From NCBI RefSeq assembly GCF_008974285.1, contig NZ_BKZV01000007.1, positions 174,840 to 238,839 on the forward strand: a stretch of 64,000 nt of DNA, given 5' to 3'. Source of the stretch: Thermogemmatispora aurantia. GTDB lineage: Bacteria > Chloroflexota > Ktedonobacteria > Ktedonobacterales > Ktedonobacteraceae. The position numbers and the translations under genes are program-made. A model generated the notes under the pieces. That model searched no databases, was not told where the DNA came from, and saw only the letters and a program-made list of their open reading frames with translations. Position 1 is the stretch's first letter; every line of letters starts with the position of its first letter. Shown here piece after piece: positions 1-9,312 of the stretch.

Positions 1-2738
1 TAGCTGCGATGGAACTCCGCATAACCCTCAGCTCCCATATCGGGGATATGGATATAGCCTACGCGTCCCTCCGAGAGCTGATGCACCAGGCGTCGGTTGC
101 TTTCGACCCAATCGCGATAGCGAGCGTAGCGCTCGCTGGCCAGAGCCTTCACGGTGATCGTGCGCACCTCGCCGGTGGCTGCGCTCTCGATCGTCAGCTG
201 CACCTCATTATGGGCCTGATTAACTAGCAGCTCCTCGGGACTGCGCTGTGGCCCGACGCGCTGACCGTTGATCGCCAGTACCGCATCGCCCTCGGCCACG
301 TTGAGCCCGGGCGAGGTCAACGGAGAAGTAGCGCGGCTATCGGAGGGATCGCCACGCACAATGCGAGCGATGCGGTAGCGCTCGTGCTCAGCGTCGTAGA
401 GCCAGTCGACGCCAAGGAAGCCTTGTCGATACTGCGGTCCGTGGCGATACTCCCCGCCCATCTCATAAGCGTGAGACGTGCCCAGCTCACCCTGTAGTTC
501 CCAGAGCAAATCGGACAGTTCTGAACGCGAAGCCACACGTTCCAGCAGGGGAGCATATTGGGCATGAATGGCTTCCCAGTCGATGCCTGACATATCCTCA
601 TCCCAGAACTGTTCGCGTTGCAGACGCCAGGCCTCATCGAACATCTGGCGCCACTCGGCAGCTGGCTGCACCGACACCTTCACGCGACCCAGATCCAGCC
701 AACCCGTTTCACGGCTTGCCCGCTCCCCGTTCTCTCCTTTGGGAGCCTTCTCGCCGGCCTTAACCACGCGCAGGCGCTGACCGGAGCGATAGATCAGCAT
801 GCGCCCATCGCGCGCCAGCTCAAAATCATCGACGCCATCGATCAGCCACTCATACTTATGGTTCTCCAGATCGTAGCATTCGATGTGACCACGGACCGGC
901 GGTGTCTGGCCATCAGTCTGACTGTGCAGCGCTCCCTCGACCGGAAAGCTCAGGAAGAGGGCTTTCCCCTTCATACCGCGGATCTTGCGATAGCGGCCCT
1001 CTGGCACGGGGAAGGGTAGCACCCGCTCTGTGATGCCCTCCAGATCGATAGTCATGGGGACAGGACGGCGCTGGCTCTCTTCGCCGTTCTCCTCCTCGCC
1101 CTCCTCCTTGGAGTCTCCTCTGGGCGCGCCCTCGGTTCCCGTGGGGCCAGCCCGCTTCTCCTCTTTCTCGCGCCCATTCGGCTGTGGCGCCCGTGGCTCC
1201 GGCACAAATGGCGAGCGCTGGTCACGGCGCAGCATAATAGCGTAGGGCTTCACTCCGCGTGGAAAATTCAAATCGAACTGCAGAGCATCGTAGACTGGAT
1301 TGAAGATGCGGTACCCCAGGAAGTAGAGAAACTTCCCCTCGGGATCAAAGGAGGGCGCCACGTCATGTAGCACTGGACGCGTAGCCAGGGCCAGTTCGCC
1401 ACTCTCCAAATTGCAGAGTTTGATGGCCGTTTGCTGGGCGCTGGAAGGAAAGCTGTAGGCTAACCAGCGCCCATCGGGTGACCAGGCCACATGTTCGATC
1501 TGACCGAACGGGCTGCGATCGAGCAGACGGGCACGACCCTCGACCAGATCGACCACTAGCAGCTCATTGCGGTGGTTCGAGATTGCCACCTCGTCGGCGA
1601 CCGGCGAGACCTCGACGGTCAGTGCACGCCCAAACTCAATCTCGGCGTAGAGACGAGGCTCAGCAGCGTCCTCGGGATCAAAGACCACCAGCGCTTCGCG
1701 TCCGATGGCATCGCAAACTGCTACCAGGCGCCGCCCATCGTTGAGCCATTGCAAGAAGCGATAGCGCACACCATCAGGCTCGCCGTACTGAATGACCGGT
1801 CCTTCCCAGTTGCCGAAAGAGAACGCCTTGCCACGGGTTGTCACCGCTATCATATGCCCCTGGGGATGGAGGGCATAGGTATCGAGATAGTGAGCCGCTG
1901 ACACAAACTTACGATTGCGCTGTGTACGCTGGCTTGGGAGCAGCACCTCCAGGCGGCGTGTCTGGTTGCTCTCGGGATCGAACAGATACAGATCGGCTCC
2001 GGCATGATAGACCAGGCGCTCGCCATCGCTAGCGAGATTACGCGCGTAGAAATCCTCGTGGTGCGTGTGACGACGCAGGTCCTCCCCTTCGGGAGTGCAT
2101 GAATAGACGTTACTGATTCCCTCGTGATCGGAAAGGAAGTAAATGCGCTCGCCCACCCAACAGGGAGAGCTGATGTTCCCGTTGATGCGCAACAGACGTT
2201 CGAAGTGCCCGCTCCCTTCGCGGTCGCACCACAGATGGCCGACGGTGCCACCGCGATAGCGCTTCCAATAAGCTGCCTCGCGGATGTTGCGACCGAGAAC
2301 GATGCCGCCACGAGGACCGAAAGAGATCTCATTAGCGGCGCCGTAAGGAAGCTGGCGCGGTAGACCGCCGGCGGGACTGACAGCGTAGAGCACTTCATAG
2401 TGCAGGCTCATTTGACCGGCGCTGCTGGCATAGAGGATGGCGTCGCCCGTTGGAGTCCAGCCCAGGACCTTACAGGAGGCGGCTTGATACGTCAGGCGGC
2501 GGGCTGGTCCCCCTGCCGCTGGCATCAGAAAGACCTCGCTGGGACCTTCCTCGTGACCAACAAAAGCAAGCTGGGTGCCATCGGGAGAAAAATGCGGGTG
2601 GCTGATCGCGCCCATGCCTGCCGTCAGGCGTTCGGCGCGTCCACCCTCGCTCGAAACGAGCCACAGGTCGTCCTCGGCCACAAAGACAATCTGATCGTGG
2701 TAGATCGTAGGGAAGCGCACATATCCCTGGGAAGGCAT
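1..2738 (-). CDS. Tricorn-type S41 protease (C-terminus cut by window edge)
   Basis: Large self-compartmentalising serine protease that degrades peptides released by upstream proteases, probably in the cytoplasm. About 912 residues are visible and the frame is still open at position 1. The start at 2738 has an AAAGGAGAGA ribosome-binding site. Residues 1 to about 580 are WD40/TolB-like propeller repeats (recurrent SPDG and FSPDGT turns), followed by a charged Glu/Lys-rich linker. The C1 domain carries GTSHAY, in which His756 matches the catalytic His746 of the Thermoplasma enzyme. A PDZ domain follows (GLNVAEGDAVLAINGQ), then the start of the C2 core (GYIHIPDMG). The catalytic serine and the rest of the tetrad lie outside the window. 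No signal peptide is seen. The family call is firm; the substrate is unknown. Confidence 0.93.
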   Translation of the reverse strand, partial: MPSQGYVRFPTIYHDQIVFVAEDDLWLVSSEGGRAERLTAGMGAISHPHFSPDGTQLAFVGHEEGPSEVFLMPAAGGPARRLTYQAASCKVLGWTPTGDAILYASSAGQMSLHYEVLYAVSPAGGLPRQLPYGAANEISFGPRGGIVLGRNIREAAYWKRYRGGTVGHLWCDREGSGHFERLLRINGNISSPCWVGERIYFLSDHEGISNVYSCTPEGEDLRRHTHHEDFYARNLASDGERLVYHAGADLYLFDPESNQTRRLEVLLPSQRTQRNRKFVSAAHYLDTYALHPQGHMIAVTTRGKAFSFGNWEGPVIQYGEPDGVRYRFLQWLNDGRRLVAVCDAIGREALVVFDPEDAAEPRLYAEIEFGRALTVEVSPVADEVAISNHRNELLVVDLVEGRARLLDRSPFGQIEHVAWSPDGRWLAYSFPSSAQQTAIKLCNLESGELALATRPVLHDVAPSFDPEGKFLYFLGYRIFNPVYDALQFDLNFPRGVKPYAIMLRRDQRSPFVPEPRAPQPNGREKEEKRAGPTGTEGAPRGDSKEEGEEENGEESQRRPVPMTIDLEGITERVLPFPVPEGRYRKIRGMKGKALFLSFPVEGALHSQTDGQTPPVRGHIECYDLENHKYEWLIDGVDDFELARDGRMLIYRSGQRLRVVKAGEKAPKGENGERASRETGWLDLGRVKVSVQPAAEWRQMFDEAWRLQREQFWDEDMSGIDWEAIHAQYAPLLERVASRSELSDLLWELQGELGTSHAYEMGGEYRHGPQYRQGFLGVDWLYDAEHERYRIARIVRGDPSDSRATSPLTSPGLNVAEGDAVLAINGQRVGPQRSPEELLVNQAHNEVQLTIESAATGEVRTITVKALASERYARYRDWVESNRRLVHQLSEGRVGYIHIPDMGAEGYAEFHRS

Positions 2739-3182
2739 ATTCTCTCCTTTAGTTGGGTCAGGAATCAATCGCTGCTGAGTCCTCTGTATGGCAAAAGAAT
2801 GGCGTCTAGCGCCTTGGCCATATTATATGAGATGAGCTATACTACTGTGCAGTAGTAGAGAGACTCTAGTGAAGCTACTAGGAGCATTCTAGCATAGATT
2901 GCTTCAATTGTCGAGTTTTAGCTGAGTGACGAATGACCGTGGGTGGTCAGCAGCGCAGCCTCAGGCTGGGCAGAGGAAGCGAATGGGCGGGCGTCTTGTG
3001 GGGAGCATAGCTTGTGTGCGGGGAGAAGCTCGTGTGGGTGATAGGGGCGCTAGAAGAAAACCGGCGGCAACCTGCGCAGGCTTGCTCTTGCCAGAGTGGA
3101 GGAAACATGTTAATCTCAGCGTAACAATGCACACCATCACCACCGGGGCAGGCATCCATCACAGATCCACAGAGGAGAGTGT
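2739..3182. promoter_or_regulatory. Divergent intergenic region with 18-bp palindrome
   Basis: This 444-bp gap separates the leftward tricorn gene from the rightward FKBP gene, so it should hold promoters for both. It is AT-rich near 2815-2930. The clearest element is the palindrome TACTACTGTGCAGTAGTA (2840-2857), with perfect 8-bp arms, about 100 bp upstream of the tricorn start. Its ends resemble the TACTAC/GTAGTA half-sites of BlaI/CopY-type repressors, but the spacing is two bases longer, so the match is only suggestive. No convincing gene is present. Confidence 0.45.
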
Positions 3183-3902
3183 ATGACGCAGACAGCACAG
3201 GGGAAAAAAGGAGGTTCGCAGAGACAGCGCCGTCCGGGGCAGCGCCAACAAGAGCGAATCAGAAGGCAGGTGCGGCGTCGGAGGCGTCAACAGCTCATTA
3301 TCACCAGCACTGTGACTCTTGTCATCATTGCCCTGGCCGTGCTGGGCTTTTGGCAGTATCAGCGTGTCAGTGCTCAGCAGGCCGTCTCACACGAGGCCAC
3401 AGCGACCGCCGTCAGCAAGGCTCATGCCAACGCTACGGCGACGGCGCTGGCGCGCAACTGCTTCATCGATAGCAGTGCTTCTATGCAGGTGCCCTCGATT
3501 TACAGCGCCACGGCTACCCCGACAGCGGGGCCGGCGACCTCGCCAGCGGTCAATGGAACGCCAGTGGTCAAGAGCGATGGACTCAAGTATTTTGACATCC
3601 GCACGGGCAGCGGTACAGCGGCTAAGAACGGTTCTACCCTGGAGGTGGAATACGTCGGCTGGCTGGCCAATACCTGCAAGAAGTTCGATAGTTCCTATGA
3701 TCGCAACGGTCAGCCGTTCTCGTTCACGCTGGGCAAGGGCCAGGTCATTAAAGGCTGGGATGAGGGTCTGGTTGGGGTCAAGCCGGGGACGATTCGTCGC
3801 CTCTACATTCCGGCGAAGCTCGGCTACGGCAATCAGGCGCAAGGCTCGATCCCGGCTAACTCGGACCTGATCTTCGATGTCATCGTGCTCAGTGTGAAGT
3901 AG
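3183..3902 (+). CDS. Membrane-anchored FKBP-type peptidyl-prolyl isomerase
   Basis: Catalyses cis-trans isomerisation of X-Pro bonds, here probably outside the membrane. The 239-residue protein starts with a very basic cytoplasmic segment (residues 1-37). One membrane helix follows at about 38-58, then a Thr/Ala/Ser-rich linker (about 60-130) and a complete FKBP domain (about 134-238). Domain hallmarks visible are VEYVGWL, FDSSYDR, FSFTLGKGQVIKGWDEGL and the closing PANSDLIFDVIVL. The start follows GAGGAGAGT. It stands 92 bp ahead of pyrE and could be co-transcribed with it, though no functional link is evident. Confidence 0.92.
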   Translation: MTQTAQGKKGGSQRQRRPGQRQQERIRRQVRRRRRQQLIITSTVTLVIIALAVLGFWQYQRVSAQQAVSHEATATAVSKAHANATATALARNCFIDSSASMQVPSIYSATATPTAGPATSPAVNGTPVVKSDGLKYFDIRTGSGTAAKNGSTLEVEYVGWLANTCKKFDSSYDRNGQPFSFTLGKGQVIKGWDEGLVGVKPGTIRRLYIPAKLGYGNQAQGSIPANSDLIFDVIVLSVK

Positions 3903-3994
3903 CCTGAGCAGCCTCGCCGGCTGGCCGCTGGCAAGCTGCCGCGGTCAGCCTTAACAAACACGGTAGTGCGGCGCAAGCCACTGAGGGATGGGAA

Positions 3995-4603
3995 ATGATG
4001 GATGAAACAGAGCTGCTGGCGCTCTTTGAGCGTCTGGGAGTTGTCTCGAAAGGGCACTTTGTGCTGACCTCGGGTCGGCACAGTGACGAGTACTGGGAGA
4101 AGTTCCGCCTGTTGGAGTGGCCACGGGTCACGGAGCGCCTCTGCGCCGAGATGGTGGCTCACTATGCTCTCGAAGAGATCGAGGCCGTGGCTGGTCCCAC
4201 CACTGGTGGGGCGTTATTGGCCCAGGAGGTAGCGCGTCAGCTTGGGACGCGCTGCCTGGTGGTAGAGCCGGCTACCGGTGGTGGGCGTGAGCTGCGCCGT
4301 GGCTTTAGCCTGCGGCAAGGCGAGCGCGTCTTAGTGGTTGACGATGTCCTGACGACAGGGCTGTCGCTACAAGAGACGCTGCAGGCCCTGCTGGTCTATG
4401 AGCCGACGGTCGTTGGCATTGCAGTCCTGCTGGATCGTAGTGGCGGCGTGGCGGCAAAGCAGTTGCCTGTTCCTTGCCAGGCGCTCCTGACAGTGACGGC
4501 ACGGACCTATGAGCCAGGTGCCTGTCCTCTCTGCGCTCAGGGGCTGCCGTTGACGAAGCCTGGTAGCCGTGGCCTGCACGCTCCTGGAGGGAGATCATCA
4601 TGA
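3995..4603 (+). CDS. pyrE: Orotate phosphoribosyltransferase
   Basis: Transfers phosphoribose from PRPP to orotate, giving OMP, the fifth step of UMP synthesis. The 202-residue protein carries the PRPP-binding signature VLVVDDVLTTG near residues 112-122, with the acidic pair Asp116-Asp117. It also has the glycine-rich TTGGALLAQ segment near 69. Two adjacent ATG codons (3995 and 3998) follow a GAGGG element; either could be used. The stop overlaps the pyrF start by four bases, so translation is probably coupled. The C-terminal tail (CPLCAQGLPLTKPGSR) has a CxxC typical of one pyrE subgroup. Confidence 0.95.
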   Translation: MMDETELLALFERLGVVSKGHFVLTSGRHSDEYWEKFRLLEWPRVTERLCAEMVAHYALEEIEAVAGPTTGGALLAQEVARQLGTRCLVVEPATGGGRELRRGFSLRQGERVLVVDDVLTTGLSLQETLQALLVYEPTVVGIAVLLDRSGGVAAKQLPVPCQALLTVTARTYEPGACPLCAQGLPLTKPGSRGLHAPGGRSS

Positions 4604-5448
4604 GCGGGCCGAGCTTTCTGGAGAAGTGGCAGCAGGCGAGCAGCGAACGCCAGAGTCTATTATGCGTTGGGCTTGATCCCGAGCTGGATCGCTTGCCGGC
4701 ACCGCTGCGAGGGAGAGGCCCGGAGGCGCTGGTACGTTTCTGCCGTGAGATCGTAGAGGCGACTTTACCTTATGCCTGTGCCTACAAGCCGAACCTGGCT
4801 TTTTTTGAGGCGTTGGGACCGCAGGGGTGGTCGCTGCTGCGCGAGGTACTGGCGGCCATTCCGCCGCAGGTGCCGGTGATTGCCGATGCCAAACGCGGTG
4901 ATATCGGGCACACGGCCCGCGCCTATGCTACGGCCATTTTCGAGCAGCTTGGCTGCGATGCCGTGACGGTGCAGCCCTATCTTGGCTACGATGGCGTGCA
5001 GCCCTTTCTGGCCTATCATGAGAAGCTGGCCTTTGTGCTCTGCCGCACTTCGAATCCAGGGGCCGGTGATTTTCAAGATCTGCTGGTGCAGTCCGCCTCT
5101 GGTGAGGCGCAGGCCAGGCCGCTCTATCTGGCGGTAGCGGAGCGTGTGCGTCAGTGGCAAGAACGTCATGGCAATTGTGGGCTGGTGGCTGGGGCAACCT
5201 ATCCGCGCGAGCTGGCGGCCATTCGAGAGCGCTGCCCGACCTTGCCGCTGCTGGTGCCCGGAGTGGGAGCCCAGGGAGGCGAACTAGAGGCGGCGGTACG
5301 AGCCGGCCTGGATGAGCATGGTGGGGGGATGCTGATTGCAGTCTCGCGGGCTATTCTCTATGCTGATGGAGGAAGCGACTACGCGCTGGCAGCGGGCGAG
5401 GCGGCGCGGCGTCTGCGTGCTGCGATTAACCAGGCAAGAGGGAGCTAG
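4600..5448 (+). CDS. pyrF: Orotidine 5'-phosphate decarboxylase
   Basis: Decarboxylates OMP to UMP, the last step of de novo pyrimidine synthesis. At 282 residues it is the longer (type 2) form rather than the roughly 240-residue E. coli type. The catalytic Asp-Lys-x-x-Asp motif is visible as DAKRGD at residues 96-101, inside VIADAKRGDIGHTA. The C-terminal phosphate-binding segment includes LVPGVGAQGGE. The start overlaps the pyrE stop (ATGA), and the stop TAG abuts the pyrD ATG directly, so the three genes form one tight operon. Confidence 0.96.
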   Translation: MSGPSFLEKWQQASSERQSLLCVGLDPELDRLPAPLRGRGPEALVRFCREIVEATLPYACAYKPNLAFFEALGPQGWSLLREVLAAIPPQVPVIADAKRGDIGHTARAYATAIFEQLGCDAVTVQPYLGYDGVQPFLAYHEKLAFVLCRTSNPGAGDFQDLLVQSASGEAQARPLYLAVAERVRQWQERHGNCGLVAGATYPRELAAIRERCPTLPLLVPGVGAQGGELEAAVRAGLDEHGGGMLIAVSRAILYADGGSDYALAAGEAARRLRAAINQARGS

Positions 5449-6387
5449 ATGCGGCTCACGGTCGAACTGGCGGCGGGACGCAAGAGCAGTCTGCTGCTGC
5501 GTAATCCGGTGATGTTAGCTGCCGGAACCTGTGGTTACGGCCTGGAGTATGCCAGGATTGCTGAGATCGAGCGCCTGGGGGCCATTGTCAGTAAGGGAAC
5601 GACCTTGCGCCCGCGACGGGGCAACGCGCAGCCACGCACGCGCGAGGTCGCGGCGGGCTTGCTCAATGCCATTGGACTACAGAATCCTGGTATTGAGACC
5701 GTGATTCGTCGATATGCCCCAATTTGGTCCACCTGGCAGACGCCGGTGATTGTCAACATTGCGGGCGAGACGGTTGAGGAGTTTGCCGAGCTGGCGCAGC
5801 GGCTGGAGGGGGTGCCGGGGGTGGCGGGTATTGAGGTCAATGTTTCTTGCCCTAATGTGCGTGCCGGGGGCCGTGTCTTCGGCGAGAGTCCTGAAGCGGT
5901 GGCCGCGGTCACGGCGGCAGTCCGTCAGAGCACGACCTTACCCGTGATTGTCAAGCTCTCGCCTAATACTGGCGATGCGCGTCCGACCGCTCTGGCGGCG
6001 GCTGAGGCTGGGGCCGATGCGGTTTCTTTGATCAATACGCTGACAGGAATGGACATCGATCTCGAGGCCCGTCGCCCATTGCCGGCCCACGGAACCGGCG
6101 GGCTGTCCGGGCCAGCCATCAGACCGCTGGCTTTGCGCATGGTCTACGAGGTGGCCTGTGAGTTACGCGAGCGGCAGCCGGGGGTGGCAGTCATTGGCAT
6201 CGGCGGGATTACGTCAGCCTCGGACGCGCTGGCTTTCATCATGGCCGGGGCGGTCGCTGTGCAGATCGGCACGGCTAACTTTGTGAATCCGCGTACAGGC
6301 GTGCTCGTGCTGGAAGGGATTGAGGCTTTTATGCGAGCGCACGGCATCGAGAATATTGCCGAACTGGTTGGGGCCGCCCTCCCGTAA
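5449..6387 (+). CDS. pyrD: Dihydroorotate dehydrogenase, class 1 catalytic subunit
   Basis: FMN flavoprotein oxidising dihydroorotate to orotate in the cytoplasm. It has 312 residues. The class 1 active-site cysteine is present as Cys134 in VNVSCPN. Substrate and FMN contacts are visible as AAGTCGYG, SLINTLTGM and VIGIGGI. There is no N-terminal membrane helix, which excludes class 2. Sequence type points to class 1B, which normally pairs with the Fe-S/FAD subunit PyrK; no pyrK lies next to it. The start sits directly on the pyrF stop, and the transcript runs into a convergent ackA. Confidence 0.95.
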   Translation: MRLTVELAAGRKSSLLLRNPVMLAAGTCGYGLEYARIAEIERLGAIVSKGTTLRPRRGNAQPRTREVAAGLLNAIGLQNPGIETVIRRYAPIWSTWQTPVIVNIAGETVEEFAELAQRLEGVPGVAGIEVNVSCPNVRAGGRVFGESPEAVAAVTAAVRQSTTLPVIVKLSPNTGDARPTALAAAEAGADAVSLINTLTGMDIDLEARRPLPAHGTGGLSGPAIRPLALRMVYEVACELRERQPGVAVIGIGGITSASDALAFIMAGAVAVQIGTANFVNPRTGVLVLEGIEAFMRAHGIENIAELVGAALP

Positions 6388-6591
6388 GTCCTGCTCTGCC
6401 GAGCTGAGCAAGCTAGAGTGGGGCGGCGCTCCTTCTTTATGGAGAGCTGAGCGAGCTGGCGTCTGCTCTCCCGCCGTATCTTTGGGCTGTTCCAGCTTCT
6501 TGGATGCCGTCGAGGGTCAAGGAGCTGGCACTTTTTTGGGGAGGGATAGGACCGGCGGGAAGAGCGGCAAGGCCAGGGTCAGGGCGAACGC

Positions 6592-7818
6592 TCAAGAGCG
6601 TGCGCGCTGTTGGAGCAGGTGCCAGCAGGCCTCGGCAATCATCCAGTCTTCCTGTGTCTGCACGACCAGCACGCGCACGGCTGAGTGAGGACTGGCGATG
6701 TCGGCGTCGCCACCCGGGTCGGCGTTACGAGTGGGGTCAATGGCGAGGCCGAGGAAGCCCAGCGTTTCGCAGGCGGCGGCGCGTACTTCGGGGGCGTGTT
6801 CGCCGATGCCGCCAGTGAAGATCAGGGCGTCGACGCCGCCCAGGACGGCCAGCATGGCGCCGATCTGCAGGCGCAGGCGATGGATGAAGGTGTTGAAGGC
6901 CAGCCTGGCCCGCCGATTCCCTTCGGCGCGTGCCTGCAGAATGGTGCGCATGTCTCCCGAGAGACCAGAGATGCCCAATAGGCCCGATTCACGGTTGAGA
7001 ATGCGGTCAAGGTCGTCTGCGCTATAGCCGCTGTGGCGCAGGAGGTAAAGGAGCAGGCCAGGATCGATGGAGCCGGAGCGCGTGCCCATCATCAGCCCTT
7101 CCATTGGGGTGAAGCCCATTGTGGTTTCGATGCTTTCGCCTCCCAGAATGGCGGCCAGCGAGCAGCCGTTACCCAGGTGGCAGGTGATAAGGCGCAGGCT
7201 GGCGAGGTCGCGCCCCAGGAGCTGGGCGGCCCGGCGCGCGCAGTATTGGTGGCTGAGACCGTGGAAGCCGTAGCGGCGCAGGCCCTGGGCGAACCATTCG
7301 TAGGGTCCAGGGTAGATTTGGGCTGGTAACGGCATGTGGCTGTGGAAGGCGGTGTCGAAGACGGCGATCTGCCTCGCCTGGGGAAAAGCTTCTTCGACGG
7401 CGGCCATTGCTTCGAGGCTGGCGCGGTTGTGGGAAGGGGCCAGTACCTGCAGGCGCTCGATGGTGGCTTTCAGTTCTGGGGTGATCAGCGCTGGCTCGCT
7501 ATAGTGCGCGCCGCCGTGGACGACGCGATGCCCTACGACTCCGATCTCTTCGCCCCGGTCGATGCTGTGTGTTGCGCCGTGGCTGAGGCTGTGCAGGATG
7601 TGTTTGAGGACCGCAGGCCGCTCACTGGTAGGAAGGGTCTCGCGCTCTTCTTGCCCGCTGGCGCTGCGAATGACCAGTTCGGTTTTGCCCGGCTCGTGCG
7701 ACCAGTCGGCGCTGGCTTCCCATATGGGTGGTGGTGCCTCTGCTGGTAAAGGGGCCTGCACTTCGTATAGTCTGGTCTTTTGGCTGCTTGAACCGGCGTT
7801 GAAGACGAGGATTTTCAT
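6592..7818 (-). CDS. ackA: Acetate kinase
   Basis: Interconverts acetate plus ATP with acetyl phosphate plus ADP. From the chosen ATG at 7818 the protein is 408 residues, the usual family length, and begins with the ASKHA signature KILVFNAGSSSQK. A longer frame back to 7875 adds a non-conserved tail, and the 7818 start has its own AAAGGA element. Other landmarks are VVGHRVVHGG, TAFHSHMP, YGFHGLSHQY, ITCHLGNGCSLAAI and FTGGIGEHAPEVR. No pta lies beside it. Together with the acetate transporter at 48314 it suggests acetate use or overflow. Confidence 0.96.
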   Translation of the reverse strand: MKILVFNAGSSSQKTRLYEVQAPLPAEAPPPIWEASADWSHEPGKTELVIRSASGQEERETLPTSERPAVLKHILHSLSHGATHSIDRGEEIGVVGHRVVHGGAHYSEPALITPELKATIERLQVLAPSHNRASLEAMAAVEEAFPQARQIAVFDTAFHSHMPLPAQIYPGPYEWFAQGLRRYGFHGLSHQYCARRAAQLLGRDLASLRLITCHLGNGCSLAAILGGESIETTMGFTPMEGLMMGTRSGSIDPGLLLYLLRHSGYSADDLDRILNRESGLLGISGLSGDMRTILQARAEGNRRARLAFNTFIHRLRLQIGAMLAVLGGVDALIFTGGIGEHAPEVRAAACETLGFLGLAIDPTRNADPGGDADIASPHSAVRVLVVQTQEDWMIAEACWHLLQQRARS

Positions 7819-8265
7819 GTCTTGCTCTGTCCTTTCTGCGGCTCTCTCGGACGGCGGATTGCTCGCCTGGCTCACTGTTTCTTCTTCTATTATCTGTTAC
7901 GGAAGTCGACCGTGCACAGACACTGGCACATCACAAAACTGGCACCGTGGGCCAGCTGTGAGGGGCTTCCAACAAGAAGAGTCTGAGCTGGTGCCGCTGG
8001 CCGCGTGAGCCTTGCCCGGAAGGGGTAGCGGTGATAGCATGAAGCAAGTGGCCCTCTGCTGGCAACGGCCTTGCGAGTAAGGAGGGGAAGGATGGATAGC
8101 CGTAGCGAGAGTGGCGGAGAGCTGGCCAGCCAGGGTGGTGGTCGCAGGCATAGGTCTGCATATGCGCAGATGCATGGGTCTGTGCGCCGGGCGTATACAG
8201 GTCAGATATGCATGTATGTATCAGCGCTGATTGTCTGTGAGGAGAGGAGAAGGAGCGACGCAGCA
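7819..8265. other. Intergenic region between divergent genes
   Basis: A 447-bp gap upstream of both ackA (leftward) and the 8266 gene (rightward). It must contain their promoters, but no pair of hexamers stands out. A frame is open through part of it, but its predicted peptide is low-complexity and lacks a ribosome-binding site, so it is judged non-coding. Confidence 0.4.
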
Positions 8266-9135
8266 ATGACAGATGCACGACAAGAGATCGATCAGGAGCA
8301 GAGTCAGCAAATCCTGCAGTCTCGACGGGCTGCTACAGATAGCGCTCAGCAAGAGGAGCGTTTCGTCTATGCAGGCTACCATAGTATCATCAGCGGCGTT
8401 GATCGGCATTGGGACTATGGGGGCTTCCCGCTGCCAGATGGTAGCTTCTGGCGCTATCGTGAGCCAAACGCGGTGGTGGTGGTCGAGGGCAATCGTCTGC
8501 GCGTGGCGGCGGTTCCGTTAACGCGCTTCCATAACGAGGTGCAGATTCTCGATAACGCCAAAAATATGTTTTTCTCGACGCGGCGCTTCACGATGCCCGA
8601 GGATGGGACCATTCTCTTCGAATGGGAGATGCGCGCCCGTGGCATCAATACGCGCCCGCATGATCTCTACGATGGCTTTGTGTCAGCCCACCTGCTCGAT
8701 TTCGCCACCGGTATGGCCTTCGATTTCTTCGTCTCTAACGATACGATTGCCACAGTCTATGCGCTCCTGCCGTTTCCAGGGGTGCCAGCGCCGCCCGATC
8801 CTGAGCCGGAGCGTGCCGTCAAGCCAAAGTACTTCTGCGACTTCAATGAGCTGCCGGTAGAGACGGTCCCCTGGCAATGGCATCGCTATGGCATCAGCTA
8901 CTGCAAGGCGCGCGATGAGGTGCGCTTTTTCCTGAATGGGCAGGAGGTGGGCCGCTACAGCGAGGTACCGTGCAAGGTGGATGGCTGCATTCTGGCGCTG
9001 GGCCTGATGACGGAGAAGAGCATTGAAGACGGGCGCAGCGTTTCGTTGCATGGCCAGGGCCTGATCGGTGAGTGGGGACCGTTTACGATCACAGTGCGAC
9101 ACGATGGAGAGGACGGAGAGCATACCGGTCCGTAG
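8266..9135 (+). CDS. Conserved protein of unknown function, possible lectin/glucanase-like fold
   Basis: A 289-residue soluble protein. The ATG at 8266 was chosen because GGAGAGGAGAAGGAG precedes it; the frame remains open further upstream but without conserved-looking sequence. The protein is rich in aromatic residues and alternating beta-strand patterns (GSFWRYREPNAVVVVEGN, MFFSTRRFTMPEDGTILF, EVRFFLNGQEVGRYSEVP). This resembles the jelly-roll of concanavalin-like carbohydrate-binding proteins and the DUF6081 type. No catalytic motif can be identified and no signal peptide is seen. It stands alone, convergent with the next gene. The fold is an inference; the function is unknown. Confidence 0.75.
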   Translation: MTDARQEIDQEQSQQILQSRRAATDSAQQEERFVYAGYHSIISGVDRHWDYGGFPLPDGSFWRYREPNAVVVVEGNRLRVAAVPLTRFHNEVQILDNAKNMFFSTRRFTMPEDGTILFEWEMRARGINTRPHDLYDGFVSAHLLDFATGMAFDFFVSNDTIATVYALLPFPGVPAPPDPEPERAVKPKYFCDFNELPVETVPWQWHRYGISYCKARDEVRFFLNGQEVGRYSEVPCKVDGCILALGLMTEKSIEDGRSVSLHGQGLIGEWGPFTITVRHDGEDGEHTGP

Positions 9136-9254
9136 GGACCCGCGCCCGCTAGTCAAGCGGGCCATGCCCGGGTGCAGGGCTGCGCTGCCTGGCCACGAGG
9201 TGAGGAAAGCTGCCGACTTCTGTCCAGGACCAGGCCGGGGAGACCATAAGCGTG

Positions 9255-9275
9255 GGGCCTGGATGACACAGGCCC
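9255..9275. terminator. Hairpin between convergent genes
   Basis: GGGCCTG (9255-9261) and CAGGCCC (9269-9275) form a perfect 7-bp stem with a 7-nt loop, between the converging genes at 8266 and 9313. There is no U-tract, so termination is plausible but not proven. Confidence 0.35.
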
Positions 9276-9312
9276 AAGGGGGTAGGTCTCTCTTTGGGAC
9301 AGGCGGGACCCT

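Noticed and set aside
5046..5060. TTCGAATCC resembling a tRNA T-arm
   Set aside because: It is inside pyrF and no cloverleaf can be built around it.
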